NCBI GenBank assembly: GCA_000482145.1 | Contig: AUXH01000058.1 | Span: forward strand, 1 to 52,312 | DNA: 52,312 bases | Direction: 5' to 3' | From: Strigomonas culicis | Taxonomy: Eukaryota > Euglenozoa > Kinetoplastea > Trypanosomatida > Trypanosomatidae | Part shown: positions 1 to 9,543 of the stretch, piece after piece | How positions within the stretch are numbered: the first letter of the stretch is position 1 | How the letters are laid out: each line of letters begins with the position of its first letter | Notes under the pieces: model-generated | Seen by the model: only the letters and a program-made list of their open reading frames with translations | Told to the model about the DNA's origin: nothing | Databases searched by the model: none | Translations under genes and position numbers: made by a program

Positions 1-2254
1 ACGCGCGGTCGTCGCGCGGGCGCGGCGCGCGGCAGCCCCGCCGCCCGCGCCGCGCGCCGCGCAGCAGCGTCGTCGGCCGCGGACACTGCAGCGAGGCCAT
101 GTTGTAGTTGTAGCTGTGCGTCCGCTCCGGGTCGCGGCCGCCGGGCGCGTTGTACACGTCGTCGTCGACCTCCTCGATGTTCTCCTCGTCGTCGTCCGTG
201 TGGCCGTGGCGCTCGTCGTACACATGCACCTCGCTGCCCTGCAGCTCCTCTGGGAGGTTCTGCAGCTCGTGGAGCCGCTCGAAGCTGTAGCCCTCCGCCG
301 ACGGGTCCGTGAGGGGCAGCACGGTGGCCGGCACCGCGATGTGGAAGGACACGGGGAGCGAGCTGTGCGCGCTGGGCGGCGGCGGCGCGGGGCCCGCCGG
401 CACCATCGGCGGCCGCCGCACGACGCGCAGGCCGGAGGGCTTGCGGAGCCCGCGCGGCAGCATCTCCCCCCCCTCCGCGTCGCCGCCGCGCTCGGGGGTG
501 AGCAGCAGCCCGTACGGCATCGTGGCGACCGCCTCCTCCAGCTCCTCGTCGGCCTCGCTGACGGCGAGCACCGTGCAGGGCGCGGTGGCGTTGGCGCTGC
601 GGCTCCGCGCGCCGCTCAGGTGCCGCGCGCCCGGCGACGGGGTCACCGGCGACACGAGGAAGTCGTCGGCGCCGGGGCTCTCCGCGTCGCCGCTGCTGGC
701 GCGCGCGGGGCTGCGGTGGCTGCTCGGCGCGCCGTCGCTGGCGCCCGACCGCGGCGGGGCCGTGGAGAGCGAATCAACCGACAGCGGGCTGCAGGCCACG
801 CCGGATAGAGGGCTGGCCGAGGACACCTGTGCCTCCGTCGTCGAGGTCGCCGCGGTGGCAAACAACAGGCCCTTCTCCGCCTCCTCGAACCCCACGTGGC
901 TCGTGGAGAGGAAGTACTGGTGCAGCACCTCGTTCGCCGTCAGCTGGTTCACGGACGGCGCCGAGACGACCAACAGCGAGCGGCTGCCGCTGGAGCCCGG
1001 GGGGCGCAGCTGCGGCAGGGGGTGGTCGCCGCCCAGCAGGGACGCGTAGCTGCCCCCCGGTGGGCTGCCCGGCAGCCGCAGGTCCTCCGTCGGCGCGCAC
1101 GACAGCGGCCGCGAGTTGGGCGAGAGCGACATGGACGACACACTGTCCATCTGGCTCCCCACGTTCGCGGTGCCGGCGCTCTGCCGGCGCGAGGGGGGGC
1201 ACGGGCGGCGCGTGTGGACGCTGGCGGGGTTGCTCGTGTCCTCGCTGCCCGAGCTCGCCACGTCGTACTGCGCGACGGAGGTGAAGGCGTTGGTGGTGTT
1301 GGTGTTGGTGGCGTTGGTGTTGTTGATCGGCAAGACGTGCACCATCGGCCACAGGTGCAGATCCGGTGGGGCGGCGCCCTTCTCCTCGCGCTCGCCGCTG
1401 CTGGGGTAGCTGCTGGAGCGGCTGCGCGCGGGCGCGGTAGAGGTGTGGCGGCCCGGCGTCGCGTCGCTGGCGCCGCTGCTGGTGTTGCGGTTCGCCCTCT
1501 CCCGATCCTGCCGCGTGGCGCGCTGGGCCTGCGTCTGCCCCTCCGCAGCCATCCGCGTCATCTCGCTCAGTATCTCGGCGTCCGTTTTGGCTGCCAGCAA
1601 ATCAAAGCTGTCGAAGATGACGCTCTCCTGGTGGATGATGGTGCGCAGACGCGCCAGGAAGGGGGCGAGGCTGGCGCCGCGGCCGCCCGAGTCCTGCGCC
1701 ACGCGCATACTGTCCGCCGATACGCTGCTCGCAAAGCTGTAGCCGCCGGTGCTGCCGGAGGGGCGGCGGTGGGTGTGCGGCGACGGCACCGGCGGCGAGA
1801 GCGGCAGGCCGCCCGCCGGCGTGATGGGGTCGTCCCGCAGTGTCCTCTCCCAGAACTCGCGTACCGCGTTCATGTCCGGCGAGGCCTCGTCGTCCGCCGC
1901 GTCGGTCTTTGACGCCGTCTCGTGGAAGGCCTCTGGTGCAAGCGGCGTGCTGATGAGTCTGCTGCTGCTGTTGCTGCTGCCGCCGGTGGAGGCAGGCCGC
2001 TTCGTTTTCTTCAGCTTTTTGAGCCGCACATTCGCCACTTTCTTGCCGGGCGCCTGCAGCACGTCGCCGGTACTGGAGAGCGAGGAGCGCTGGGTGGGGG
2101 GACCCACGAGCGCCAGGGGGGCGGCCGCGGCCAGCCCTACGCCCGCGTCATGCGCGGCTGTCGATAAAGCCTCTGGCCGTGGGGACGCGGGTCTAATTTT
2201 TGACTTTGGCTTTTTATGGTGCCTTCGGTTACTATGGTTGTTGTGGTGCTCCAT
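1..2254 (-). CDS. Unknown Ser/Pro-rich protein, N-terminal 751 residues (cut by left edge)
   Basis: I do not recognise this protein. A single frame reads from ATG at 2254 to base 1 without a stop, so the gene continues beyond the window. An in-frame TAG lies ten codons upstream with no Met between, which supports this start. The N-terminus is basic (His/Lys/Arg), followed by a Lys-rich stretch (KKLKKTKRP). The rest is low complexity: many Ser, Pro, Gly and Ala, an Asn/Thr repeat near residue 305 (NNTNATNTNTTN), and an acidic patch (DDDEENIEEVDDD) near residue 690. Only the segment around residues 135-250 looks foldable (for example FDSFDLLAAKTDAEIL). Codon use is strongly GC3-rich, as in its neighbours. 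Opposite-strand open frames here are shadows of this gene. It is the last minus-strand gene visible in the left polycistron. Confidence 0.8.
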   Translation of the reverse strand, partial: MEHHNNHSNRRHHKKPKSKIRPASPRPEALSTAAHDAGVGLAAAAPLALVGPPTQRSSLSSTGDVLQAPGKKVANVRLKKLKKTKRPASTGGSSNSSSRLISTPLAPEAFHETASKTDAADDEASPDMNAVREFWERTLRDDPITPAGGLPLSPPVPSPHTHRRPSGSTGGYSFASSVSADSMRVAQDSGGRGASLAPFLARLRTIIHQESVIFDSFDLLAAKTDAEILSEMTRMAAEGQTQAQRATRQDRERANRNTSSGASDATPGRHTSTAPARSRSSSYPSSGEREEKGAAPPDLHLWPMVHVLPINNTNATNTNTTNAFTSVAQYDVASSGSEDTSNPASVHTRRPCPPSRRQSAGTANVGSQMDSVSSMSLSPNSRPLSCAPTEDLRLPGSPPGGSYASLLGGDHPLPQLRPPGSSGSRSLLVVSAPSVNQLTANEVLHQYFLSTSHVGFEEAEKGLLFATAATSTTEAQVSSASPLSGVACSPLSVDSLSTAPPRSGASDGAPSSHRSPARASSGDAESPGADDFLVSPVTPSPGARHLSGARSRSANATAPCTVLAVSEADEELEEAVATMPYGLLLTPERGGDAEGGEMLPRGLRKPSGLRVVRRPPMVPAGPAPPPPSAHSSLPVSFHIAVPATVLPLTDPSAEGYSFERLHELQNLPEELQGSEVHVYDERHGHTDDDEENIEEVDDDVYNAPGGRDPERTHSYNYNMASLQCPRPTTLLRGARRGRRGCRAPRPRDDRA

Positions 2255-2792
2255 CGTGTCGGTGGGAGCGGGAGCACACGTACCCTATCACGTACCCTAT
2301 TTGTATCTCACTGATAATATTAATAACAATGCCTAACACAAACAAGTATATACGGACTCGTTTGATAAAATATATTTTTGGACCTAGAAATGATGTCCTT
2401 TAAAAAAGAAAAAAGGTATAGATTGATTGATTCAGGGGTTATTCCTCTTCGCCTAGTAGGCAAAAGCAAATAGAAGTGTAAACAGACTATAGCTACGCCT
2501 TCTGGAGAAATGACGAAGAAGTGCTAAAAAAAAAAAAAAAGTATAGAATGAAAAAAAAAAAAACTGAAAGATGAATCAAATAGGAGAAAACAAAGGAAGG
2601 AGAAGATTTTTTCTGTTATAGTTGATCATTTTTTGAAAGGGGCGAAAAAAAAAGGGAGCGAATACAAATACAAAGCCCAAAAAGCACATGCACGTATCAT
2701 AGTCTAATAGTCTACATAGTCAACAATGGTAAAACATGTTTCACATTCATTGTGATACTGTACACAGGAAAGGGGCAGTTCTTCCAGATAGT
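2255..2792. other. Intergenic spacer with splice/polyadenylation signals
   Basis: AT-rich, with no credible gene. Long A-runs on the plus strand (about 2526-2540 and 2549-2561) are polypyrimidine tracts for minus-strand transcripts. An AG at 2525-2524 directly after the first tract is a candidate spliced-leader acceptor for the gene starting at 2254. Confidence 0.6.
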
Positions 2793-3467
2793 TCATGAGT
2801 AGTCAAAACCACGGGCAAACAACTCTGTAGCAAGGGCGAGCGTGCGCTGCTCTTCGCCGCCCGTCGGATCCGCATCTCTGTCGCCGTCGCCCGCCCGGTG
2901 CAGTGCCGGCGCATTCCAGTGCACGGGGAAGCCCAAGCCGCGCAGCAGCGCAGCCAGCTCCGCGTCCGTGGCCCCACACATGGCATCGCCTGCCGTCGCG
3001 TCCACCGTGCCGGGCTCAGCAGCGCGGTCGCCACCGCACGGCGCCGGTGGTGGCGGCAGCGTCCGCACGCTTCGCGTCTCGTGATCCACGACGCGGTACG
3101 CTCCGCCGTAGAAAAAGACCTGCTCCGCCGTCGGCGGCGGCAGGTAAGCGTGGCCGCCGTCGTCCAGCTGCAGCGAGGTCAGGGTGTCTGCCGCGGCCGC
3201 CACCGCTGTCCCTGAGTCCGTGTGTGCGCCGCGGTCGGTGCCCTCTGGGGCTTCATCCTGCGAGCTGCTGGAGTCCAGCAGGCGCAGGACAAAATCCTCG
3301 TAGGCCCCTCCCCTCACGCCGTCGCGCGCGTTGTGCGGTGAGGCAGCGCGCCCCCCGCCCACAGGGCTAGAGAGAGGGTCGTGCGGCATGTCAGCGGCGG
3401 TCGCAGCAGGAGCAGTGCGGCTACCCGTGCCATCCAAGGACAGATGCAAGCCGTCGGTCACACTCAT
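2793..3467 (-). CDS. Unknown protein, 224 residues
   Basis: I do not recognise a family. The protein is acidic and rich in Ala, Gly, Asp and Pro. The first 90 residues look disordered. A more structured centre follows (about 100-140, with HAYLPPPTAEQVFFYGGAYRV), and the C-terminus (about 175-224) has a helix-like ELAALLRGLGF stretch and ends in ARGFDYS. No signal peptide or membrane segment is visible. The ATG at 3467 lies just downstream of AT-rich spacer in the minus sense. It sits in the left polycistron between two other unknowns, and its GC-rich codon use matches them, which supports it being coding. Confidence 0.7.
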   Translation of the reverse strand: MSVTDGLHLSLDGTGSRTAPAATAADMPHDPLSSPVGGGRAASPHNARDGVRGGAYEDFVLRLLDSSSSQDEAPEGTDRGAHTDSGTAVAAAADTLTSLQLDDGGHAYLPPPTAEQVFFYGGAYRVVDHETRSVRTLPPPPAPCGGDRAAEPGTVDATAGDAMCGATDAELAALLRGLGFPVHWNAPALHRAGDGDRDADPTGGEEQRTLALATELFARGFDYS

Positions 3468-3761
3468 TGACGTGCGTCACTATTTTATGTTTTATTATTA
3501 TTATTCAATGTTGTGTTATCCCGCTAGAGAAGGGAAATTGGAGGGAACAAGAGGGAGAGGCAGTATTGACAGACACCACTTCAGAGCATTAACCCAAATT
3601 GAATTGTCCTATGTGCTAAACATGATGAATAAAGTGGTTTCCGCTTTTTCTTTTCGTTGTAACTATTGTTTTCACATTTGTATAAGGAACAGATAGCTAG
3701 CACTTTATACTCTACATGTGCACTCTATCAGAAGGAACACAAGACCAAAAAAAAAAAGAGT

Positions 3762-5279
3762 CTACTTCTTCTTTTTCGACGCGTCGGCGTTGCTCAGCTG
3801 CGCTATGACTTGCTCCAGTTTCTGTTTCATAATATTTACATACTCGTTAAGAAAATTGGACAAGATTTCTTCCTCCCCGTCGGGCCCGCGCCAGAGCACG
3901 TCGAAGGACTCCGTCCGTTGCAGTATATGGCGCTTCTCGGCCAGGGCCTGCAGAATGGTGTCCGGCGTCATCGCCGCGGCGCCCGCCGCGGCGCTGTTGC
4001 CGGACGCCAAGGCGCTCATCACGTTCTTGGGTATCGTGATGGTCGCGTTCTGCAAGTTGACCAGAAACGGGGAGCGCTCGGAGGCGGAGGAGAGCAGCTG
4101 CTCCGCCGCCTTGGACATGGGCACCGGCAGCTCCACCGGGTCGGCGCCCGCGGCCTCCTTCGTCTTCTTCTTGTTCTCCACCGACGCGCCCTTCTTCGGC
4201 GCCGCGCTCGCGGCGCCGGCCGCGGCGGCCGCCTCCGGGTGCTCCAGCGCCTCCGTGGCCTCTCTCAGCTGCTGCTGGCGCAGCCGCTCGTTCTCCTCCT
4301 CCTGTGCGATGGTGATGGTGCTCAGCGTCTCCTTCACCAGTGTCGGAAACGCGTCCGGCTCCATCATCGTGCCGCGCGCGGTGAGCGCGCTGACGGACAC
4401 CGCCCCCGGCTCCTCCTTTGCCGCGACGGGCTTCTTCTTCTTTGCGGCGGCAGGACCGGCGGGGCCGCCACCGCTGCCCGCGGCGGCCGCCGCGGCGGTG
4501 CTGCTCGCCGCGAGGGTGCGCTGGTACATGGAGGCGATGGCGCGCTGCGCGCCCTCGCTCACCGCGACGGTGCGCGGCAGCACCACCATCATCGCGAGCG
4601 CCGCCTTCGCGTCCTCGACCGCGCGGGTCGTCTCGCCGCTCGGCGTGCGGCCGACGCCGGTGAGCTCGCGGCAGCCCAGCAGCACGTACTTCCCGCCGGC
4701 CAAGAGGTGCGGCAGCGCGGTCGCCGGCTGGCGCACCGGCGCCAGGGAGAGGCCGACGAAGGGCACGTTGTTGAGCATGGAGGAGAGCGCCGCCGTGGAG
4801 GCGTTGGAGGCGCCGGTGCTGCGCTTCCCCCCCGCGGCCCCGCCGGAAGCCGCGCGGCCCGAGAGCGCGCTGTTGCTGCCGCCCTCGGACAAGAAAAAGT
4901 CACCATTCTGTTTGCTCGTGAGGAGGGACGTGATCTTGGCGTTGCCGCACAGCTCGTGCACAAAGCTCAGCGGCAGCAGCTCCACCGCGACGTACGACGG
5001 CGGCCCGCTCACCGCGCCGTCGCCGGCGCGGTGAGCGGGCGACGCGGCGAAGGAAGGCCTGTTCTGCACCACAGCGGCGCTCGGGCCGCCGTCGATGCCG
5101 CCGCTCGCCGCGGTCTGGACGCCGCCGCCCTGGAAGGAGGCGGAGCGCGACAGGGCGGCGCTGTGCTGGCTGACGGCGACCGCAAGGTCGAGCATGGAGC
5201 TGTGTAGCGTACCGGCGGTCGCATCCGTCGAGAAGAAGCACTCGCCACGCTCGCCGTGCAGAACAGAAAAAAGAGACAT
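3762..5279 (-). CDS. Unknown Ala-rich protein with Lys-rich tail, 505 residues
   Basis: No family recognised. Residues 1-260 hold hydrophobic strand-like segments (SYVAVELLPLSFVHEL, KYVLLGCRELTGV, ALAMMVVLPRTVAV) that suggest a folded domain. An Ala/Gly/Lys linker follows near 260-290. A charged helical region (about 330-350, EEENERLRQQQLREATEALE) is probably coiled coil. The C-terminal part (about 400-505) has FLVNLQNATITIPKNVMSAL and ILSNFLNEYVNIMKQKLEQVIAQL, ending in four lysines. There is no membrane segment. The start at 5279 is the first ATG of the frame. Strong GC3 bias agrees with neighbouring genes. Confidence 0.75.
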   Translation of the reverse strand: MSLFSVLHGERGECFFSTDATAGTLHSSMLDLAVAVSQHSAALSRSASFQGGGVQTAASGGIDGGPSAAVVQNRPSFAASPAHRAGDGAVSGPPSYVAVELLPLSFVHELCGNAKITSLLTSKQNGDFFLSEGGSNSALSGRAASGGAAGGKRSTGASNASTAALSSMLNNVPFVGLSLAPVRQPATALPHLLAGGKYVLLGCRELTGVGRTPSGETTRAVEDAKAALAMMVVLPRTVAVSEGAQRAIASMYQRTLAASSTAAAAAAGSGGGPAGPAAAKKKKPVAAKEEPGAVSVSALTARGTMMEPDAFPTLVKETLSTITIAQEEENERLRQQQLREATEALEHPEAAAAAGAASAAPKKGASVENKKKTKEAAGADPVELPVPMSKAAEQLLSSASERSPFLVNLQNATITIPKNVMSALASGNSAAAGAAAMTPDTILQALAEKRHILQRTESFDVLWRGPDGEEEILSNFLNEYVNIMKQKLEQVIAQLSNADASKKKK

Positions 5280-5615
5280 GTATGTAATCGTCTGTCTCTG
5301 CGCCTACGCCCACGCCGAGATACTAATGATATTGCGGTTCGGATACTTACTCTTCTTACTGAAAAGAAGAAGCCCCCCAAAAAAAGGAGAGAAACAGATT
5401 AGCAGAGAAGAGCAGGTTAGAACAAGCACACGGTTCATGTGTTACATATATATATATATATAGATGTGCGGGTGTGTGTAAGTAAGCGCACACAGATGTA
5501 TTCATTTGAACACTAGGAAAGAAAATAGGAGTCGCATATTATCGTTAGCAAAATGATCATTACCCATGATGATGAAAAATGGAGGTTATTTATAAGGAAA
5601 TTAAGAGGAAAGAGG
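5280..5615. other. Intergenic spacer
   Basis: AT-rich, with a short TA dinucleotide run at about 5446-5461. No gene or RNA is seen. It should hold the 3' UTR of the upstream membrane-protein gene (minus sense) and the splice signals for the gene starting at 5279. Confidence 0.5.
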
Positions 5616-6857
5616 CTAAGCCACTTCGTACATGATAAGCTCGACAATAATACCGACGCTGCTAACCAATGCATTCAATGAGAAGAGCGCCTTGAGAAAT
5701 GGGATAGCTAGTGACGTTAAGAAAATGTTGACGGCGATCACGCTGGCTACAACGGCGCCGAAGGAGGTGGTGAAGAGCTTGGACACCAAATCGATCAGAT
5801 CGACCGAGGTGTCATCCACGATCGTCGTCAAGACGTCCGTGTACTGCTCTTCGCCATCGGCGCCCTTCACGAGTCGTCGCTCGATGCGGGTGCGGGGCCC
5901 GGTGCGGCCGGAGGCATGCAGCACCTGCCGCTTCAGCAGCTGGTAGCTCAGCATCGTGTAGCCCACCATGGCGAGTGAGAGAACGATCGTGCCATTCTCT
6001 ACCACAATCCCGCGCCATCCGTTCTTAAAGATGAAGGCGAACCACTGCCCTGTGCAGAAGGGCACGACCATGTAGATGCGGTCGCCGAGATCAATCAGGT
6101 TCGGGTGCAGGCGGCGGTTCGGCAGCGGCCGCCGCGGTCGCTGCTCATCGTCGTCGTCGTCATCCTCGTCGCCGCGGCGGGGCTCGAACATGAGGAATAG
6201 GTGCGTGTTGCGGTCGTGCTTGCCGTCGACAATGTCCTTCACCTTACAGAGGATCCCGCTGAAAAAGCCGGTCACGAGCGACACCGCGAGCCACAGCCAC
6301 CCGGGAGGGGTCGGCAAGTTATCGTACCACAGCAGGGCCGTCACGTTCATGGACACCGGCGCCACACGCGGGATGACGGCGCGATTGTTGGCCGAGGTCA
6401 GCCAGCCCCACTCACTCAGCACGCCGAAGACCCACGCGACGACCATCAGCAGCTCCCCGCCGCGGTCCACGCGAACCGCCACGACGTATGTGAGGAGCAC
6501 CGCCAGCGTGCTGAAGCCCGCGACGCGCAGGAGAAGGGGCATGAAGGCGGCGATGTCAAACCCTTCGGGGAAGAAGTAGTAGTACATCTTGCTGTAGGAG
6601 TGGCTCGGCCGGATGCCGGGCACCGTCGGCCGCGGCGCCCAGTCGCTGGCCGACATCACAACGCCACTCTCCTCCACGAAGAAGGAGCGGCAGTAGGCCA
6701 CATAGAGGGCGGCCAGGGAGTACGGAATCCACAGCAGCAGCGCCGAGCCGATCAGAGCAGTTTCAAGGGAGCGGTTATCGGTATTCCTCGAAGATGAACG
6801 CTTGACCCGTTTTTTGTTCTGCCGCTTTACTACATTGCTGGAGGCATTGGACGGCAT
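5616..6857 (-). CDS. Unknown multi-pass membrane protein, 413 residues
   Basis: I do not recognise the family. I chose ATG 6857 because the frame upstream offers only a non-ATG start. The N-terminal 25 residues are very basic (KRQNKKRVKRSSS), probably cytosolic. About seven or eight hydrophobic segments follow, including ALIGSALLLWIPYSLAALYV, LLRVAGFSTLAVLLTYVVAV, LLMVVAWVFGVLSEWGWL, WLWLAVSLVTGFFSGIL, IVLSLAMVGYTMLSYQLL and VVASVIAVNIFLTSLAIPFL. A loop near the middle is strongly acidic then basic (DEDDDDDDEQRPRRP). No transporter signature or catalytic motif is evident. Its neighbour in the same polycistron is also a membrane protein, but that does not imply shared function here. Confidence 0.78.
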   Translation of the reverse strand: MPSNASSNVVKRQNKKRVKRSSSRNTDNRSLETALIGSALLLWIPYSLAALYVAYCRSFFVEESGVVMSASDWAPRPTVPGIRPSHSYSKMYYYFFPEGFDIAAFMPLLLRVAGFSTLAVLLTYVVAVRVDRGGELLMVVAWVFGVLSEWGWLTSANNRAVIPRVAPVSMNVTALLWYDNLPTPPGWLWLAVSLVTGFFSGILCKVKDIVDGKHDRNTHLFLMFEPRRGDEDDDDDDEQRPRRPLPNRRLHPNLIDLGDRIYMVVPFCTGQWFAFIFKNGWRGIVVENGTIVLSLAMVGYTMLSYQLLKRQVLHASGRTGPRTRIERRLVKGADGEEQYTDVLTTIVDDTSVDLIDLVSKLFTTSFGAVVASVIAVNIFLTSLAIPFLKALFSLNALVSSVGIIVELIMYEVA

Positions 6858-7188
6858 TTTTTTTTTAGTATTTCTTCTTTCCAATTGGTGTCAACCAAGA
6901 GTACTACAATGCTACGGATACTACTAATTGTGTATCACTACAAGAACGATTAGATAATAGAGTAAAAAGAAAGGAAAAGAAGAATGCACAGTGAAAGGAA
7001 GAGAACGGTACAAAAAGAAAAAGAGAAAACCCCGACAACAGCAAACAACAACACAGATGTGGAACACCAAACTCGCCTTGGTGCCTTTCTATAGTTATAC
7101 CATGTATGAGCAACGTGCACTTGAGAAAAGAAAAACAACAACAGCGATAATTAAAAAAATGTGTCAACTTCCAAAAAAAAAAAAAGAA
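6858..7188. other. Intergenic spacer
   Basis: AT-rich, with plus-strand A-runs (polypyrimidine on the transcribed minus strand), notably around 7160-7185. No gene is seen. The ten T at about 6858-6867 read as A-runs just before ATG 6857. Confidence 0.5.
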
Positions 7189-9225
7189 TTAAGAAGCACC
7201 GTCATCCGTTTGCATGACAGTGCGAAAGTACCTTAATGTGTTCGCACCCAAAATAGGCCCCATGAGCATGGCGGTCACTATTGCGAACAAGTAGGCCTGC
7301 GTGATCTGCCGCATCGGGAGCAGCAAGTCCTCCCACTGCAGCGCGTCGATCGCCTTGAAGGGAACACTGCGAACGAGCGCATGACCTCCCGTTCCCCCTC
7401 GCGGGGGCGCGGTCGCGGACACCGTCAGAAAAGGGAACGTCTCCGTCAGGAGGGCATCGTACTCGTCGTTCGCGCGGTTGTTGAGCGTCAACGAGATGGC
7501 CAGCTGTGTGAGCAGCGCAAAGCCGATGCGCTTGGGCACCCCCGCAATAAGGGCCTCGCGCCGCTCGCGCCGCCGCTCCGCCTCCTGGTAGTCCGGCGCC
7601 GCCACCTCCCGCCACTTCAGATCCTGCTCCGCCAGGTCGAGCGCGACGAGCGCCGGCACGCCGCCGGCGGTGGCGCCGAAGAAGCCGCCCAGCCAGCTGA
7701 GGCTCGCCTTGAAGACAAAGAGCGCGATGCCCCACACGATGTACTGCGTGAATGCGTTGCTCGCGGGGCCCTGGCCGGCGGTGCTGGCCGACGGCAGCAG
7801 CGACGCGCGCAGGCCGACGGTCGTGAAGAGAAAAACGTTGCTCGCCCACTGCGCCATCTCTCCCGCGAGGTGCAGCACCTCGCAGCGACGCCAGAAGTGG
7901 ACGGCGCTGCCGGTGATGACCGCGGCCAGTAGCAGCTCCGTCTGGGTAAAGCAGCCCCACAACGCGAGGACGGCCGCGAGGCACAGGAGCACGAGCAGCG
8001 AGGCCCGCCGCGCCGGCGCGGCCTCCGGCGTCTCCGGGTACAGCCGCCGCTGCAGCAGCTGCAGCAGCACCCGCCGCACGAGGAGGGTTGTAGCAACGGC
8101 CACGGTCGTCAGCAGGGCGACGGAGGCCAGCAGCAGCAGCGAGCTCCCGCCGCCCTTGAGCAGGTTGACGATGGTCCGCTGCGTCGGCATGTCCTCCGCG
8201 CGGTGCGTGCGGCCCTGCTCGGTGTTCCACACCGCGTTAAAGCGGCCGATGCTCGACTTAAGAAATTGCAGGTTGTCCTCTTCGATGTACTTGACAAACA
8301 GCGAAAAGACAACAAACAAGAGCACTCCGCCCACATCCTGGCAGGCCGTGATGCACAGGGTGAACACCGGGAGAAAGCCATCCGTAACCCCTGTATTCAG
8401 CATGGATGACAAGAACTCCGGTGAAGAACGCTCCAACGTAATCGTGGCGAGCACAGCTGCGAAGCACCAAATGCTGCGGTGGATGTAGGAGTCGTAGGAC
8501 AGTATGAAGTGCTCCGAGATGGCCGACAGACGGCGCAGGTTCACCGTGGCGGCCACCGTCTCGTTGTACGCCCTCAGCGCGGCGTCCCGCTCCGCGACGT
8601 ACAGAGACAGCCGCAGCTGCTCCTGTCGCTGCACCGGATTGACCAGCACGTCACCAATGAAGCGGAACCAGAAGGACATGCCCACGTACACAATGGGGAC
8701 AAAGAAGACGAGGAACCACAGCAAGGGGCGCTGCACACTCACCAGCTGCGCGTGGCTGAGGTGGGAGCCGATTTCAAGGCCGACCACAGCGAGGCTGAAG
8801 AGGAAGAAGGGCTGTGTGACGTCCAGCAGTGTCGCCAGCAGGGTGCCGGACAGCTCCTTCTCCTTGCTGCTGGGGCGGTACCACGTGCTGCAGAGATCGA
8901 GCGCCCCGCGCGTCGCTGCACCGTAGAAGAGCATGATCAGTACCGGCGGCGGCAGCCAGCGCGTCAGACGGCACCAGCGCCGCTGTTTTGCGCGCTCCTC
9001 GGCTGTCTCTCGCTTCGCGTGGAATCCCGCCGCGGTACTCTCCGGCTCGTCCGCCTCGCCAGCGCCGCCCTCCGCCTTGAAGGGTAGGTTCGCCGCCTCA
9101 GCGTTTTGTTTTTGCAGCTGGCGCCTACACCACAAGGAGGATCTCCATGAACAGACAATTAGAAAGGCATAGAGAACGAGGGCGGCGAGGAAGTAGAGGA
9201 CGGTGGAAAGAGAGAAAAATTCCAT
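7189..9225 (-). CDS. Divergent CPA2-type cation/proton antiporter, 678 residues
   Basis: Probable monovalent cation/H+ exchanger of the CPA2 (KefB/NapA-like) fold. I start at ATG 9225, whose product opens with a membrane segment; the longer frame has only a GTG. About twelve hydrophobic segments are visible. Family-like landmarks occur in order: PFFLFSLAVVGLEIGSHL, ITACQDVGGVLLFVVF (the place of the family's DDxxG or NDxxG ion-binding motif), VFLFTTVGLRASLL (compare FFVxVGLR) and, near the C-terminus, VPKRIGFALLTQLAISLTL and AIVTAMLMGPILG. The first residue of the ion-binding pair is Gln (Q296 D297 from this start). The assignment rests on motif order rather than a database hit, so the exact ion is unknown. 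It is likely in a cell or organelle membrane. Confidence 0.65.
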   Translation of the reverse strand: MEFFSLSTVLYFLAALVLYAFLIVCSWRSSLWCRRQLQKQNAEAANLPFKAEGGAGEADEPESTAAGFHAKRETAEERAKQRRWCRLTRWLPPPVLIMLFYGAATRGALDLCSTWYRPSSKEKELSGTLLATLLDVTQPFFLFSLAVVGLEIGSHLSHAQLVSVQRPLLWFLVFFVPIVYVGMSFWFRFIGDVLVNPVQRQEQLRLSLYVAERDAALRAYNETVAATVNLRRLSAISEHFILSYDSYIHRSIWCFAAVLATITLERSSPEFLSSMLNTGVTDGFLPVFTLCITACQDVGGVLLFVVFSLFVKYIEEDNLQFLKSSIGRFNAVWNTEQGRTHRAEDMPTQRTIVNLLKGGGSSLLLLASVALLTTVAVATTLLVRRVLLQLLQRRLYPETPEAAPARRASLLVLLCLAAVLALWGCFTQTELLLAAVITGSAVHFWRRCEVLHLAGEMAQWASNVFLFTTVGLRASLLPSASTAGQGPASNAFTQYIVWGIALFVFKASLSWLGGFFGATAGGVPALVALDLAEQDLKWREVAAPDYQEAERRRERREALIAGVPKRIGFALLTQLAISLTLNNRANDEYDALLTETFPFLTVSATAPPRGGTGGHALVRSVPFKAIDALQWEDLLLPMRQITQAYLFAIVTAMLMGPILGANTLRYFRTVMQTDDGAS

Positions 9226-9543
9226 GTTGACTCTGCGTTTGCTTGTAACAACGGTACTGTTAAGGAAGAAGCAACAAGAAACTGAAGGAGGAGAGAAATA
9301 TAGGGACACTTAAGGAGAAGCAAAAGCAAGCGAAAAAATCGTACAGAGCGATTACACAATGCAATCCCATTTTAATAGGAAGAAAAGGAAACGTAAGAGT
9401 ATGAAATCAGAATAAAAAAGGGCAAGAGTAGTGATCTAGTTTACATTCAATTGATTGATCAGTTTCTTAACTACAATATAGTATGGATTTCTTTCTTTCT
9501 TTCTTTGTTTTCTCATGTGCATCTCATTCATAATTAACAGCAA
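9226..9543. other. Intergenic spacer
   Basis: AT-rich. No gene is seen. It contains a short (TTTC)n run near 9488-9505 and many plus-strand purine stretches, which are polypyrimidine on the minus strand. Confidence 0.5.

Noticed and set aside
896..1912. Plus-strand 338-codon frame
   Set aside because: Antisense to the long minus-strand gene; composition is the Ala/Arg/Gly-rich pattern typical of GC3-driven shadows.
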